Source: Comamonas koreensis (lineage in GTDB: Bacteria > Pseudomonadota > Gammaproteobacteria > Burkholderiales > Burkholderiaceae_C). From it: a DNA stretch of 64,000 nucleotides. The position numbers were made by a program, and so were the translations under genes. Below the pieces are notes generated by a model, which was given only the letters and a program-made list of their open reading frames with translations, did no database searches and was not told the DNA's origin. The first letter of the stretch is position 1. Each line of letters opens with the position of its first letter. Below are positions 17,448 through 27,971 of the stretch, in pieces. The stretch lies in the NCBI RefSeq assembly GCF_014076495.1, contig NZ_CP043575.1, positions 4,526,001-4,590,000 on the forward strand, written 5' to 3'.

Positions 17448-18739
17448 TCCTCATCCCAGCGCTTGAGCTGCGCCAGCTTCTCGCCAATCTTGAGCTCCAG
17501 CCCCCGGGGCACGGGCTGGTACCAGCCGGGCGGGTCTATCCCATCTGGCAGATAGGTTTCTCCCGCTGCATAGGCATTGGGCTCGTCATGGGCGTAGCGG
17601 TATTCATGCCCATAGCCCAGCTCCTTCATCAGCTTGGTCGGGGCGTTGCGCAAATGCACCGGCACTTCGCGGCTCTTGTCCTGCTTCACAAAGGCCTTGG
17701 CCTGGTTGTAGGCGTTGTAGCCGGCATTGCTCTTGGCGGCCATGGCCAGGTAGATGACGGCCTGGCCCAGCGCCAGCTCGCCTTCGGGGCTGCCCAGGCG
17801 CTCATAGGTCAGCGCAGCATCGTTGGCAATCTGCATCGCGCGTGGGTCAGCCAGGCCAATGTCTTCCCAGGCCATGCGCACAATGCGCCGGGACAGGTAG
17901 CGCGCATCGGCGCCACCATCGAGCATGCGCGTGAGCCAGTAGAGCGCGGCATCGGGGTGCGAGCCGCGGACCGACTTGTGCAAGGCCGAGATCTGGTCGT
18001 AGAAATTGTCGCCGCCCTTGTCAAAACGGCGGCTGTTCAAGGTCAGCGCGTTCTGCAAGAACTCGGCCGTGATCTCCGCAACGCCTGAAGCCTTGGCTGC
18101 TGTGCTCGTTTGTTCAAGCAGGTTCAAAAATCTTCTGGCGTCACCATCCGCATACCCCACGAGGGTATCGACGGCCAGGTCGTCAAACGCCAGATCGTCA
18201 AGCGCATGTTCTTCCTGGGCCCGCTGGAGCAAGCGCTTCAGCTCCGCCTCTGTCAGCGACTTGAGGACATAGACCTGGGCCCGCGACAGCAGCGCCGAGT
18301 TGACCTCAAAGGAGGGGTTCTCGGTGGTAGCACCGATAAAGGTGAACAGCCCTGATTCCACATGCGGCAACAGGGCATCTTGTTGCGACTTATTGAACCG
18401 GTGGATTTCGTCTACGAACAAGATGGTGTTTTTGCCCTGCGCAAGATATTGCCTGGCCTGCTCCATGGCCTCGCGGATGTCCTTCACACCCGACAAGACC
18501 GCAGACAGGGCGATGAACTCGCACTGGAACGCCGTCGCCGTCAGCCGCGCCAACGTGGTCTTGCCCACGCCGGGTGGACCCCAGAAGATCATCGAATGCG
18601 GTTTGCCGGACTGGAAGGCCAGGCGCAGCGGCTTGCCTTCTCCCAGCAAATGGGACTGACCCACCACCTCGTCCAGGGTCTTGGGGCGCAGCGCTTCGGC
18701 CAGCGGCGCGGCCGGTTCCTGGCTGAACAAATCAGCCAT
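17432..18739 (-). CDS. rarA: Replication-associated recombination protein A
   Basis: AAA+ ATPase of 435 aa of the RarA/MgsA/WRNIP1 family, which acts at stalled replication forks. The Walker A motif GPPGVGKTTLAR and Walker B region LFVDEIHRFNKSQQDAL are present, and the C-terminal tetramerisation region contains the PGWYQP stretch near the end. The start at 18739 (MADLFSQEPAAPLAEALRP) fits the family; a GTG 99 bases upstream would add an unsupported extension. In related bacteria rarA usually follows lolA; here brnQ and mqo on the other strand lie between them. It ends in its own terminator. Confidence 0.95.
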   Translation of the reverse strand: MADLFSQEPAAPLAEALRPKTLDEVVGQSHLLGEGKPLRLAFQSGKPHSMIFWGPPGVGKTTLARLTATAFQCEFIALSAVLSGVKDIREAMEQARQYLAQGKNTILFVDEIHRFNKSQQDALLPHVESGLFTFIGATTENPSFEVNSALLSRAQVYVLKSLTEAELKRLLQRAQEEHALDDLAFDDLAVDTLVGYADGDARRFLNLLEQTSTAAKASGVAEITAEFLQNALTLNSRRFDKGGDNFYDQISALHKSVRGSHPDAALYWLTRMLDGGADARYLSRRIVRMAWEDIGLADPRAMQIANDAALTYERLGSPEGELALGQAVIYLAMAAKSNAGYNAYNQAKAFVKQDKSREVPVHLRNAPTKLMKELGYGHEYRYAHDEPNAYAAGETYLPDGIDPPGWYQPVPRGLELKIGEKLAQLKRWDEEAGQD

Positions 18740-19131
18740 GCAGGGCTCCGGAACCACGGCCTGGTGCCTGGCCAGGCGCCAGCCGCTGCGCCTCGGGGCG
18801 GGGCAGGTGCTTACTACGTTTGTGCGCTGCCACCCCACTAATCCCTGGGGTACATATGCCTTTGCTGATATGGGTCACGATTTTTCGCAGAAAATAAGGG
18901 TTTATACGGATTTGCGCCGCTTCAGATGACAGGGCTCTTATTGGCCCAGCCTATAACACCAGCCCGACATGGACGCCACGCGCTCCAGGCCTTTGCGCCG
19001 AGCCCGCAGCCAACGCTTTGCACAGCGCATGTCCCCCATGGGGCGATTTTTCTGATGCGCGTCTGCGCGAATCCATTCGCTGACGGCATCCACTACAAGT
19101 GGGCGCTAACCAGCAAGAACCAAGAGCCATT
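18740..19131. other. Intergenic region between rarA and brnQ
   Basis: About 390 bases between divergent rarA and brnQ. It must hold promoters for both. A TATAAC near 18951 could be a -10 box for brnQ but has no convincing -35. A short CCCC/GGGG hairpin followed by GATTTTT near 19032-19052 is terminator-like but weak. I see no gene here. Confidence 0.5.
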
Positions 19132-20451
19132 ATGAAATCACTGAAAACCAGGGACATTATCGCCCTCGGCTTCATGACCTTTGCCCTGTTCCTGGGCGCG
19201 GGCAATATCATTTTCCCGCCGCTGGTTGGCCTGGCCGCTGGCGAGAACCTGGTGGGCGCCACCACCGGCTTCCTGCTGACCGGCGTGGGCCTGCCGCTAT
19301 TGGGCGTCGTTGCACTCGCGCGCGTCGGTGGCGGCCTGGACCAGCTGACCCATCCGATTGGCCGCATTGCCGGCCTGGTGCTGGCCACCACGATCTATCT
19401 GACCATTGGCCCCTTCTTTGCCACGCCACGCACCGCCACGGTCTCTTTCGAGATGGGTATTGCCCCCTTTGTCGGCAATACCTCGATTGCGCTGCTGGTG
19501 TTCAGCATTGTCTATTTCTCGCTGGTGCTGCTGCTGTCGCTGTTCCCCGGCAAGCTGATGGACACCCTGGGCAAGCTCATCACCCCGCTGCTGATTGCCG
19601 CGTTGCTGGCTTTGGGCGGCATGGCGGTGCTGGCCCCTGTGGGCGGCTACAGCACGGCCAACCCCGACTATGGCACGCAGCTGGCCGCCTTTGCCCAGGG
19701 CTTTGTGCAGGGCTACCAGACCATGGACGCCCTCGCCTCGCTGGTGTTCGGCATTGTCATCGTCAACGCGATCAAGGATGCGGGCGTGACCGATGCGCGC
19801 CTGCACACCCGCTACGCCATCTATGCCGGGCTGATTGCTGCGGTGTGCCTGAGCCTGGTCTACATCTCACTGTGCTACCTGGGCGCCACCAATGGCGAGC
19901 TGGCACAGAACACCGTGACTGGCGTGCAGATCCTCAGCGCCTTTGTGCAGCACCGCTTTGGCAGCGCCGGCATCTGGCTGATCGCCGCCGTGATCCTGCT
20001 GGCATGCCTCACAACCGGCGTAGGCCTGGTGAGCGCCTGCAGCAGCTTTTTCAGCCAGCTCACCGGTTTCTCCTACCGCAGTGTCGCGCTGTCCTTGTGC
20101 ATCTTCAGTGCCGCCGTGGCCAACCAGGGCCTGGCGCAGCTGATCGAGATCGCCGGCCCGGTGCTGGTCGCCCTCTACCCCCCCGCGATTGCGCTGGTCT
20201 CGCTCAGCCTGCTGCAGCGCTGGCAGCAGCCCGCTCGGGTCTACATCCCCGTCATGCTGGTGGCGCTGGTGTTTGGCCTGGTCGACGGCGCCAAGGCGCT
20301 GCAATGGACTGCTGCCCTGCCCACCTGGCTGGACCACCTGCCCGGCGCCGCGCTGGGCCTGGGCTGGGTTACGCCAGTGGCCGCCACCGTGGTCTGCGCG
20401 GGGCTGGCCGACTGGTTTTTGGCACGCCGCCAAATACCGGTGCGTCCTTGA
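19132..20451 (+). CDS. brnQ: Branched-chain amino acid transporter (LivII family)
   Basis: Inner-membrane carrier of 439 aa with about 12 hydrophobic segments, of the LivII/BrnQ family, which imports leucine, isoleucine and valine with a cation. The N-terminal motif FALFLGAGNIIFPPLVGLAA is characteristic. The start at 19132 (MKSLKTRDII) is preferred over an ATG 33 bases upstream because it matches the family. It stands alone on the plus strand, followed after about 225 bases by mqo. No terminator is visible after it. Identification is secure. Confidence 0.93.
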   Translation: MKSLKTRDIIALGFMTFALFLGAGNIIFPPLVGLAAGENLVGATTGFLLTGVGLPLLGVVALARVGGGLDQLTHPIGRIAGLVLATTIYLTIGPFFATPRTATVSFEMGIAPFVGNTSIALLVFSIVYFSLVLLLSLFPGKLMDTLGKLITPLLIAALLALGGMAVLAPVGGYSTANPDYGTQLAAFAQGFVQGYQTMDALASLVFGIVIVNAIKDAGVTDARLHTRYAIYAGLIAAVCLSLVYISLCYLGATNGELAQNTVTGVQILSAFVQHRFGSAGIWLIAAVILLACLTTGVGLVSACSSFFSQLTGFSYRSVALSLCIFSAAVANQGLAQLIEIAGPVLVALYPPAIALVSLSLLQRWQQPARVYIPVMLVALVFGLVDGAKALQWTAALPTWLDHLPGAALGLGWVTPVAATVVCAGLADWFLARRQIPVRP

Positions 20452-20676
20452 TGGCTGATTAACCACTTCCTGCTTAATGGATATGCAGAGCCACCCTTAA
20501 TATCGGCCTCGGATATTCATTGACACCCTCATTCAGAACCGCCTACGCCAAGCAGCTCAATACCGTCAGAACAGGCACCCCAGAATCGGAGAGACATTGA
20601 GCCTGCTTAAACCATGGTTATTCATGGTCTTTTACGACAACACCGTCAAAATCCAAAAATTTGTGGAGTTTCAGCA

Positions 20677-22404
20677 ATGACGAATCCAACAGAAAATCCC
20701 CAAGCGGCCTCCGCTGCCAAAGCGCCCAAGAAGGGCTTCACCCGCCGCAAGTTCGTCGCCTCGGCAGCGGCCGTCGGTGCGGGCGTGGTCGGTTACCAGT
20801 ATTTCTTCGGTAGCCAATACCGCGCAGAAAAAGCAGACCGCCAGGTCGATGTGCTGCTGATTGGCGGCGGCATCATGAGTGCCACCTTGGGCGTTTATCT
20901 GCAGGAGCTCGAACCCGGTTGGAGCTATGAATTGTTCGAGCGCCTCGACCAGGTTGCCGAAGAAAGCTCCAATGGCTGGAATAATGCCGGCACCGGCCAC
21001 TCGGCGCTGTGCGAGCTCAATTACACGCCGATGGATAAAAATGGCAATGTGCAGATTTCCTCTGCCATTAACATTAATGAAAACTTCCAGGTCTCGCGCC
21101 AATTCTGGTCGCACCAGGTGCGCGCTGGAGTACTCGGCAATCCGCGCGAGTTCATCAACTCCACGCCGCACATGAACCTGGTGTTCGGCGAGGAAAACCG
21201 CTCCTTCATCCAAAAGCGCCTGAAGGCCTTGGAAGCCTCGCCGCTGTTCACCGGCATGGAGTCGTCCACCGACCCAGCACAGATCAAGGAATGGATCCCG
21301 CTGATGATGGAAGGCCGCGACCCGGCCGAAGTGGTGACCGCCACCCGCTCGCCGCTGGGCACCGACGTGAACCTGGGTGAAATTACCCGCCAGTTCTACA
21401 AGAACCTGTCGTCCAAGCCCAACTTCAAGCTCAGCACCGGCCAGGAAGTGCGCTCCATCACGCGCAACAGCGACGGCTCCTGGCGCGTGTCGGCCTTCGA
21501 CATGAAGGACAGCAGCAAGATCCAGACCGTGGATGCGCGCTTTATCTTTATCGGCGCCGGTGGCGCGGCGCTGCCGCTGCTGCAGTTGTCGGGCATTCCC
21601 GAGTCCAAGGTCTACGGCGGCTTCCCAGTCGGCGGCGAGTTCTTGGTCACCGAAAAGCCCGAGATCACTGAGCGCCACCTGGCCAAGGTCTATGGCCTGG
21701 CCGATACCGGCTCGCCTCCGATGTCGGTGCCCCACCTGGACACCCGCGTGCTGGACGGCAAGCGTGTGCTGCTGTTCGGGCCGTTCGCGACCTGGTCGAG
21801 CAAGTTCCTCAAGAACGGCTCCTACTTTGACCTGGCCAAGGCCACGACCTTTGCCAACGTGATTCCGCAGCTGCAGGTCGGCGTCAACGAGTTTGCGCTG
21901 GTCAAGTACCTGGCCCAGCAGCTGAGCCTGAACAAGGAGCAGAAGATGGACGCGCTGCGCCATTACATGCCCGAGGCCAAGGATGCCGACTGGCGCCTGT
22001 GGGAAGCGGGCCAGCGCGTGCAGATCATCAAGAACGACCCCGAAAAGGGCGGCATTCTCAAGCTCGGCACCGAGGTCGTCGTGGCCCAGGACCGTTCGCT
22101 GACCGCGCTGCTGGGCGCGTCGCCCGGGGGCTCGACCTCGCCAGCGATCATGCTGACCCTGCTGGAAAAGGCCTTCCCCGAGAAGGTAAAGAGCGCCGAC
22201 TGGCAAGAGAAGATCCGCCAGATCGTGCCGAGCTACGGCGTCAAGCTCAACGAAAACCCCGCCATGCTGCAGCAGGAATGGCAGGCCACCGAGCAGGCGC
22301 TGAACCTGGCGATTGCCTCGCCCAGCCTGCACGGCGTGGAAGCCGGTGTGCAGCCCCAGGAAGACAAGGGCGCTGTCAAGAAGGTGCCGGACATGGCGCT
22401 GTAA
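20677..22404 (+). CDS. mqo: Malate:quinone oxidoreductase
   Basis: FAD enzyme of 575 aa that oxidises malate to oxaloacetate and reduces quinone at the inner membrane. The FAD motif VDVLLIGGGIMSATLGVYL starts near residue 58, and the family motif SSNGWNNAGTGHSALCELNY follows. Ahead of the catalytic domain is an extension of about 55 residues containing FTRRKFVASAAAVGAGVVG, which looks like a twin-arginine signal or membrane anchor; most Mqo proteins lack one. GTGGAG precedes the ATG at good spacing. A terminator follows at 22446-22480. Family assignment is secure; location in the periplasm is inference. Confidence 0.95.
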   Translation: MTNPTENPQAASAAKAPKKGFTRRKFVASAAAVGAGVVGYQYFFGSQYRAEKADRQVDVLLIGGGIMSATLGVYLQELEPGWSYELFERLDQVAEESSNGWNNAGTGHSALCELNYTPMDKNGNVQISSAININENFQVSRQFWSHQVRAGVLGNPREFINSTPHMNLVFGEENRSFIQKRLKALEASPLFTGMESSTDPAQIKEWIPLMMEGRDPAEVVTATRSPLGTDVNLGEITRQFYKNLSSKPNFKLSTGQEVRSITRNSDGSWRVSAFDMKDSSKIQTVDARFIFIGAGGAALPLLQLSGIPESKVYGGFPVGGEFLVTEKPEITERHLAKVYGLADTGSPPMSVPHLDTRVLDGKRVLLFGPFATWSSKFLKNGSYFDLAKATTFANVIPQLQVGVNEFALVKYLAQQLSLNKEQKMDALRHYMPEAKDADWRLWEAGQRVQIIKNDPEKGGILKLGTEVVVAQDRSLTALLGASPGGSTSPAIMLTLLEKAFPEKVKSADWQEKIRQIVPSYGVKLNENPAMLQQEWQATEQALNLAIASPSLHGVEAGVQPQEDKGAVKKVPDMAL

Positions 22405-22445
22405 GCCCTAGCTAGCTGCAGCCGTCCACGGTGGCTGCACAGCAC

Positions 22446-22480
22446 AAAAGGTGTTCACCTATGCGTGAGCACCTTTTTTT
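22446..22480 (+). terminator. Rho-independent terminator after mqo
   Basis: AAAAGGTGTTCA (22446-22457) pairs with TGAGCACCTTTT (22466-22477) with one G-T pair, followed by more T. Being A/T-flanked on both sides it could also serve lolA, which converges from the right. Confidence 0.75.
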
Positions 22481-22516
22481 ATGTCCGCGCGGTTGGCATC
22501 ACCGCTGGAATGCTGC

Positions 22517-23149
22517 TTACTGGCGAATCACTTCCGCACCGGACGGAATCGCAAACTCGAACGCCGAGCCTGGCAGCGAAGGCAGGGCCTTGAAGCCGAC
22601 AAAGCGCAGCACCGAGCGCTGGCCAAAACCGTCCTCGATCTCCAAGGTCTGCAGCTCATCGCCCTTGAAGCCGACCTTGACCTGCTTGATCTGGCCGTCC
22701 TTGTTCTTCGGAATGGCCTGGGCCCATTGCTGGCCATCGGCCTCGGGCAAGCTGCTCACGTCGAACTCGGCCTTCAGCGCCTGCAAGCTTGAAGCGGACG
22801 CGAGCAGCGCGGCAGGCGTCTGGCCCAGGGCCTTGCTCTGCTGGCGCTGGGTGACCTGGTTCAGGTCGGCGTCATAGACGGTCAGCACCGCGCCATCGGC
22901 GACGATGGTCTGGTCAAACGGCTTTTGGTAGATGAACTTGAACTTGCCCGGCCGCTGGAAAGCAAAGCTGCCGCTGGAGGTCTTGACCCTGCCTGCCTGG
23001 CCCTGCTTGGCGGGCGAGGTGACCGTCTGCGTGAACTGGGCTTCACCGGCCTGCGAGCTGGTCATGAACTTTTCCAGGCTTTGCAGGCCATCGGCCTGTG
23101 CCCAACCGGTCAGGCTGACCAGGGCGGCTGCTGCGATCCATTGTTTCAT
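22517..23149 (-). CDS. lolA: Outer-membrane lipoprotein carrier protein
   Basis: Periplasmic chaperone of 210 aa that carries lipoproteins from the LolCDE complex to LolB. A signal peptide at 1-19 ends in WAQA, and the mature protein has the LolA fold, with the FAFQRPGKFKFIYQKPFDQT stretch typical of the family. The start at 23149 (MKQWIAAAALVSL) begins the signal peptide; longer in-frame starts are unlikely. It follows ftsK by about 145 bases on the same strand, the usual arrangement in beta- and gammaproteobacteria. Confidence 0.93.
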   Translation of the reverse strand: MKQWIAAAALVSLTGWAQADGLQSLEKFMTSSQAGEAQFTQTVTSPAKQGQAGRVKTSSGSFAFQRPGKFKFIYQKPFDQTIVADGAVLTVYDADLNQVTQRQQSKALGQTPAALLASASSLQALKAEFDVSSLPEADGQQWAQAIPKNKDGQIKQVKVGFKGDELQTLEIEDGFGQRSVLRFVGFKALPSLPGSAFEFAIPSGAEVIRQ

Positions 23150-23294
23150 CGTGAATCCTTTCGTGCTTTGCGAACAAAGCCAATGCATGGGCCACTTTCG
23201 GGCCAACAAGGGGTTTGGAGTGCGGCAGCGGGCCACAAGTGCCCGCTGTGGGCCGCCAAGGCGCTGGCTTTGCGAATGTTTACCCGCCGCTACG

Positions 23295-25703
23295 CTATTC
23301 TTCACCGCCGGGACGGTGGGCCACCAGCACTTCGCGCTGGCCGCTGCCGGTCAAGGCGCTCACCAGGCCGGCGCGCTCCATCTCTTCGAGCAGGTTGGCC
23401 GAGCGGTTGTAGCCGATGCGCAGCTTGCGCTGCACGTAGGAGATGCTGGCCTTGCGGTCCTTGAGCACGATCTCGACGGCCTGGTCGTACATCGGGTCCT
23501 TCTCACCGCTGCCGCCGCCCTCCTCATCGCCAAAGCCGGAATCACCCTCGCCGGTGCCGCCTTCGAGCACACCGTCGATATAGTCGGGCTCGCCCTGCTC
23601 CTTGAGGTAGCTGACCACGCGGTGCACTTCCTCATCAGACACAAAGGCGCCATGCACCCGCACCGGGAAGCCCGTGCCGCTGGCCATGTAGAGCATGTCA
23701 CCCATGCCCAGCAGCGCCTCGGCGCCCATCTGGTCCAAGATAGTGCGGCTGTCGATCTTGGAGCCCACCGAGAACGCGATACGCGAAGGGATATTGGCCT
23801 TGATGAGGCCAGTGATCACATCGACGCTGGGGCGCTGAGTGGCCAGGATCAGGTGGATACCAGCAGCGCGCGCCTTTTGCGCCAAGCGTGCAATCAGCTC
23901 TTCGATCTTCTTGCCGACAACCATCATCAGGTCGGCCAGCTCGTCGATCACCACGACGATATGCGGCAGGCGCTGCAGGGGCTCGGGGGATTCGGGCGTC
24001 AGGCTGAACGGGTTGGGAATGCTCTCCTCGCGCGCCTTGGCCTCGTCGATCTTGGTGTTGTAGCCCGCCAGGTTGCGCACGCCCAGCTTGCTCATCAGCT
24101 TGTAGCGGCGCTCCATCTCAGCCACGCACCAGTTCAGGCCGTTGGCCGCCTGCTTCATGTCGGTGACCACCGGGCACAGCAGGTGCGGAATGCCTTCGTA
24201 GACCGACATTTCCAGCATCTTGGGGTCGATCATCATCAGCCGCACATCCTTGGCTTCGGCCTTGTAGAGCACGGACAAGATCATCGCATTGATACCCACC
24301 GACTTGCCCGAGCCGGTGGTACCGGCCACCAGCACATGGGGCATCTTGGCCAGGTCGGCCACCACGGGCTTGCCGATGATGTCCTTGCCCAGACCCATGG
24401 TCAGCAGGCTCTTGGCGTCGTGGTACTCGTGTGAGCCCAGGATTTCGGTCAGCCGAATGGTCTGGCGCTTGGCATTGGGCAGCTCCAGCGCCATATAGGT
24501 CTTGCCGGGGATGGTCTCGACCACGCGGATCGACACCAGCGAGAGCGAACGGGCCAGGTCCTTGGCCAGGTTGACGATCTGCGAGCCCTTGACGCCGGTG
24601 GCCGGCTCGATCTCGTAGCGGGTGATCACCGGGCCGGGTGCGGCCTCGACCACGCGCACCTCGACGCCAAAGTCCTTGAGCTTTTTCTCGATCAGGCGGC
24701 TGGTCATCTCCAGGGTTTCGTAGGAGACGCTCTCCTGCGTCTTGGGCGCCGCATCGAGCAGGTCCACCTGGGGCAGGCGCGTGTCGCGCAGCTCGTTGAA
24801 CAGCGGCTTTTGCCGCTCCTTGACCACGCGGGCGCTGGGCTGCGCCTGGGGCTTGAGCGGCTGGGCGATATGCAGGCCCGAATCGACCGCTGCGCTGCGC
24901 GGCGCAGCGGGCAGCATGCTGTCCATGCCATCACCGGTTGGAACCAGGCGTGAGGCCATCGGCACAGGGGCTGCACTGCTGACCTCGGCCTCACGCGCCA
25001 GCGCTGCCTTCTTGCCCACGGCCTTGTCGGCAGCGGCTTCGCGGCGCAGCATCAGCTTTTGCAAAGTACGCTCGATCCCGGCACCGACCTTCTCGGCGAT
25101 CTGGCCCCAGGAGAAGCCCAGAATCCAGGAAAGGCCCAGCAGCAGCAGCATCACGCCGACAATGCCCGAGCCGGTAAAACCCATCCAGCGCTCGGCCAAC
25201 GGGCCGAGCAAAAAGCCCAGCACGCCGCCAGCAGCGCCGGGCAGGCTGGCCTCAAAACGGTAGAGGCGCGACCACTCCAGCGCAGCGCTGGCCAGCAGCA
25301 GCACCACCAGGCCGCCCCAGAACACCATGCGGCGCAGCCACAGCGGGCGCGGATCGTTGGGTGGCGCCTCACCGGCGCGCAGCCAGCGCGCCAGCGACGA
25401 GAACCAGGCCAGCACGGCGGCCACCACCAGCCACCATACGGAAAAACCCACCATGAAATAGCCGCCGTCAGAGACCATCGCACCCAGGCGACCCATCCAG
25501 TTGCTGACATGGCCAGCCATCTGCGTGCCCGAGGTGGACCAGGCCGGGTCCTTGGGCGAGTAGCTGACCATGGCCGCCACGCAAAACGCCATCAGCACAA
25601 AACTGACGATGAGCACCAGCTCGTGCCCAAAACGGCGAACCCCCATCACCAGCGAATGGCCGGTCTGGGGTGCTGTCTTTGATTTCTTTGATGAGTAAGC
25701 CAT
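23295..25703 (-). CDS. ftsK: DNA translocase FtsK
   Basis: Septal DNA pump of 802 aa for chromosome segregation. Four hydrophobic segments lie in the first 200 residues, followed by a shortish linker (about 200-330). The motor domain has Walker A GTTGSGKS at 461-468 and Walker B LMMIDPK near 489-495. The C-terminal gamma domain ([20 protein letters not shown]) is the winged helix that reads KOPS and contacts XerD. The protein is shorter than E. coli FtsK because of the short linker, normal for betaproteobacteria. It is divergent from trxB and upstream of lolA. Confidence 0.96.
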   Translation of the reverse strand: MAYSSKKSKTAPQTGHSLVMGVRRFGHELVLIVSFVLMAFCVAAMVSYSPKDPAWSTSGTQMAGHVSNWMGRLGAMVSDGGYFMVGFSVWWLVVAAVLAWFSSLARWLRAGEAPPNDPRPLWLRRMVFWGGLVVLLLASAALEWSRLYRFEASLPGAAGGVLGFLLGPLAERWMGFTGSGIVGVMLLLLGLSWILGFSWGQIAEKVGAGIERTLQKLMLRREAAADKAVGKKAALAREAEVSSAAPVPMASRLVPTGDGMDSMLPAAPRSAAVDSGLHIAQPLKPQAQPSARVVKERQKPLFNELRDTRLPQVDLLDAAPKTQESVSYETLEMTSRLIEKKLKDFGVEVRVVEAAPGPVITRYEIEPATGVKGSQIVNLAKDLARSLSLVSIRVVETIPGKTYMALELPNAKRQTIRLTEILGSHEYHDAKSLLTMGLGKDIIGKPVVADLAKMPHVLVAGTTGSGKSVGINAMILSVLYKAEAKDVRLMMIDPKMLEMSVYEGIPHLLCPVVTDMKQAANGLNWCVAEMERRYKLMSKLGVRNLAGYNTKIDEAKAREESIPNPFSLTPESPEPLQRLPHIVVVIDELADLMMVVGKKIEELIARLAQKARAAGIHLILATQRPSVDVITGLIKANIPSRIAFSVGSKIDSRTILDQMGAEALLGMGDMLYMASGTGFPVRVHGAFVSDEEVHRVVSYLKEQGEPDYIDGVLEGGTGEGDSGFGDEEGGGSGEKDPMYDQAVEIVLKDRKASISYVQRKLRIGYNRSANLLEEMERAGLVSALTGSGQREVLVAHRPGGEE

Positions 25704-27172
<1,469 letters not shown>

Positions 27173-27213
27173 GCCCGCAAGCCAGGGGCATAGCCCGAAT
27201 TTTGCTTTCAGGC

Positions 27214-27219
27214 TATAAT
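27214..27219 (+). promoter_or_regulatory. Probable -10 box for rpmB-rpmG
   Basis: A consensus TATAAT lies about 220 bases upstream of rpmB. No good -35 hexamer is found at 17 bases. The long leader between it and rpmB shows no recognisable riboswitch or open frame. Confidence 0.45.
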
Positions 27220-27437
27220 CCTTGGCTTTGCTGCTTGCCGCCTTTTGCTAATTCGCAATCTTCGGCGCGTGAACAGGAAACTACGGCAGGTTTGCCAGCG
27301 GTCTTGCACCACTGAGCCGACCCGGCTGTGAACATGGGCTACCGCCACCCTTTGATTGGCGAGGTGAGGCTGCAAGCCGCGCTGCTTTTAACGAGGCGGA
27401 CAGGGCAAGCAGCTGTTAAAACTTTCGGAGTGTCCTG

Positions 27438-27671
27438 ATGGCACGCGTTTGCGAAGTAACGGGCAAGAAGCCCATGGTGGGAAACAACGTTTCCCACGCC
27501 AACAACAAAACCAAGCGCCGGTTCCTGCCGAACCTGCAATATCGCCGTTTCTGGGTGGAAACTGAAAACCGCTGGGTTCGCCTGCGTGTTTCCAGCGCCG
27601 CTCTGCGTCTGATCGACAAGAACGGTATTGATTCTGTGCTCGCAGACCTGCGCGCACGTGGCCAAGCTTAA
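27438..27671 (+). CDS. rpmB: Large ribosomal subunit protein bL28
   Basis: Ribosomal protein of 77 aa. The N-terminal [20 protein letters not shown] and the following [20 protein letters not shown] are diagnostic. The length is standard. It is followed by rpmG after 11 bases, and both end at a strong terminator. It lacks the paired zinc-binding cysteines of the C+ type, having only the single early Cys. Confidence 0.97.
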   Translation: MARVCEVTGKKPMVGNNVSHANNKTKRRFLPNLQYRRFWVETENRWVRLRVSSAALRLIDKNGIDSVLADLRARGQA

Positions 27672-27682
27672 GGAGTATCACC

Positions 27683-27853
27683 ATGGCATCCAAAGGCGGA
27701 CGCGAAAAAATCAAGCTGGAATCGACAGCCGGCACCGGTCACTTCTACACGACCACCAAGAACAAGAAGACAATGCCTGAAAAGATGTTGATCACGAAGT
27801 TCGATCCCAAGGCTCGCAAGCATGTGGATTACAAGGAAGTGAAGCTGAAGTAA
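27683..27853 (+). CDS. rpmG: Large ribosomal subunit protein bL33
   Basis: Ribosomal protein of 56 aa, starting [20 protein letters not shown] and ending YKEVKLK. AAGGAG precedes the ATG at eight bases. It lacks the two CxxC pairs of zinc-binding L33 proteins, so it is the zinc-free form. It is co-transcribed with rpmB and ends at the terminator 27895-27929. Confidence 0.96.
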   Translation: MASKGGREKIKLESTAGTGHFYTTTKNKKTMPEKMLITKFDPKARKHVDYKEVKLK

Positions 27854-27894
27854 TCAGCCTGTACGCCGCCATTGACTTGGTGGCATGCAAACAC

Positions 27895-27929
27895 CACAAA
27901 GGACACCTCGGTGTCCTTTGTGTTTTTTT
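27895..27929 (+). terminator. Rho-independent terminator of rpmB-rpmG
   Basis: CACAAAGGACACC (27895-27907) pairs perfectly with GGTGTCCTTTGTG (27910-27922), followed by seven T. Confidence 0.92.
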
Positions 27930-27971
27930 GCGTCCGGTTTTTCTAGGCAGCACGCCCACGGCGCCTCGGCA

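Noticed and set aside
17131..17555. Plus-strand open frames upstream of the cytochrome gene and into the 3' end of rarA
   Set aside because: Composition is biased and they run over the rarA end; no ribosome site or family match.
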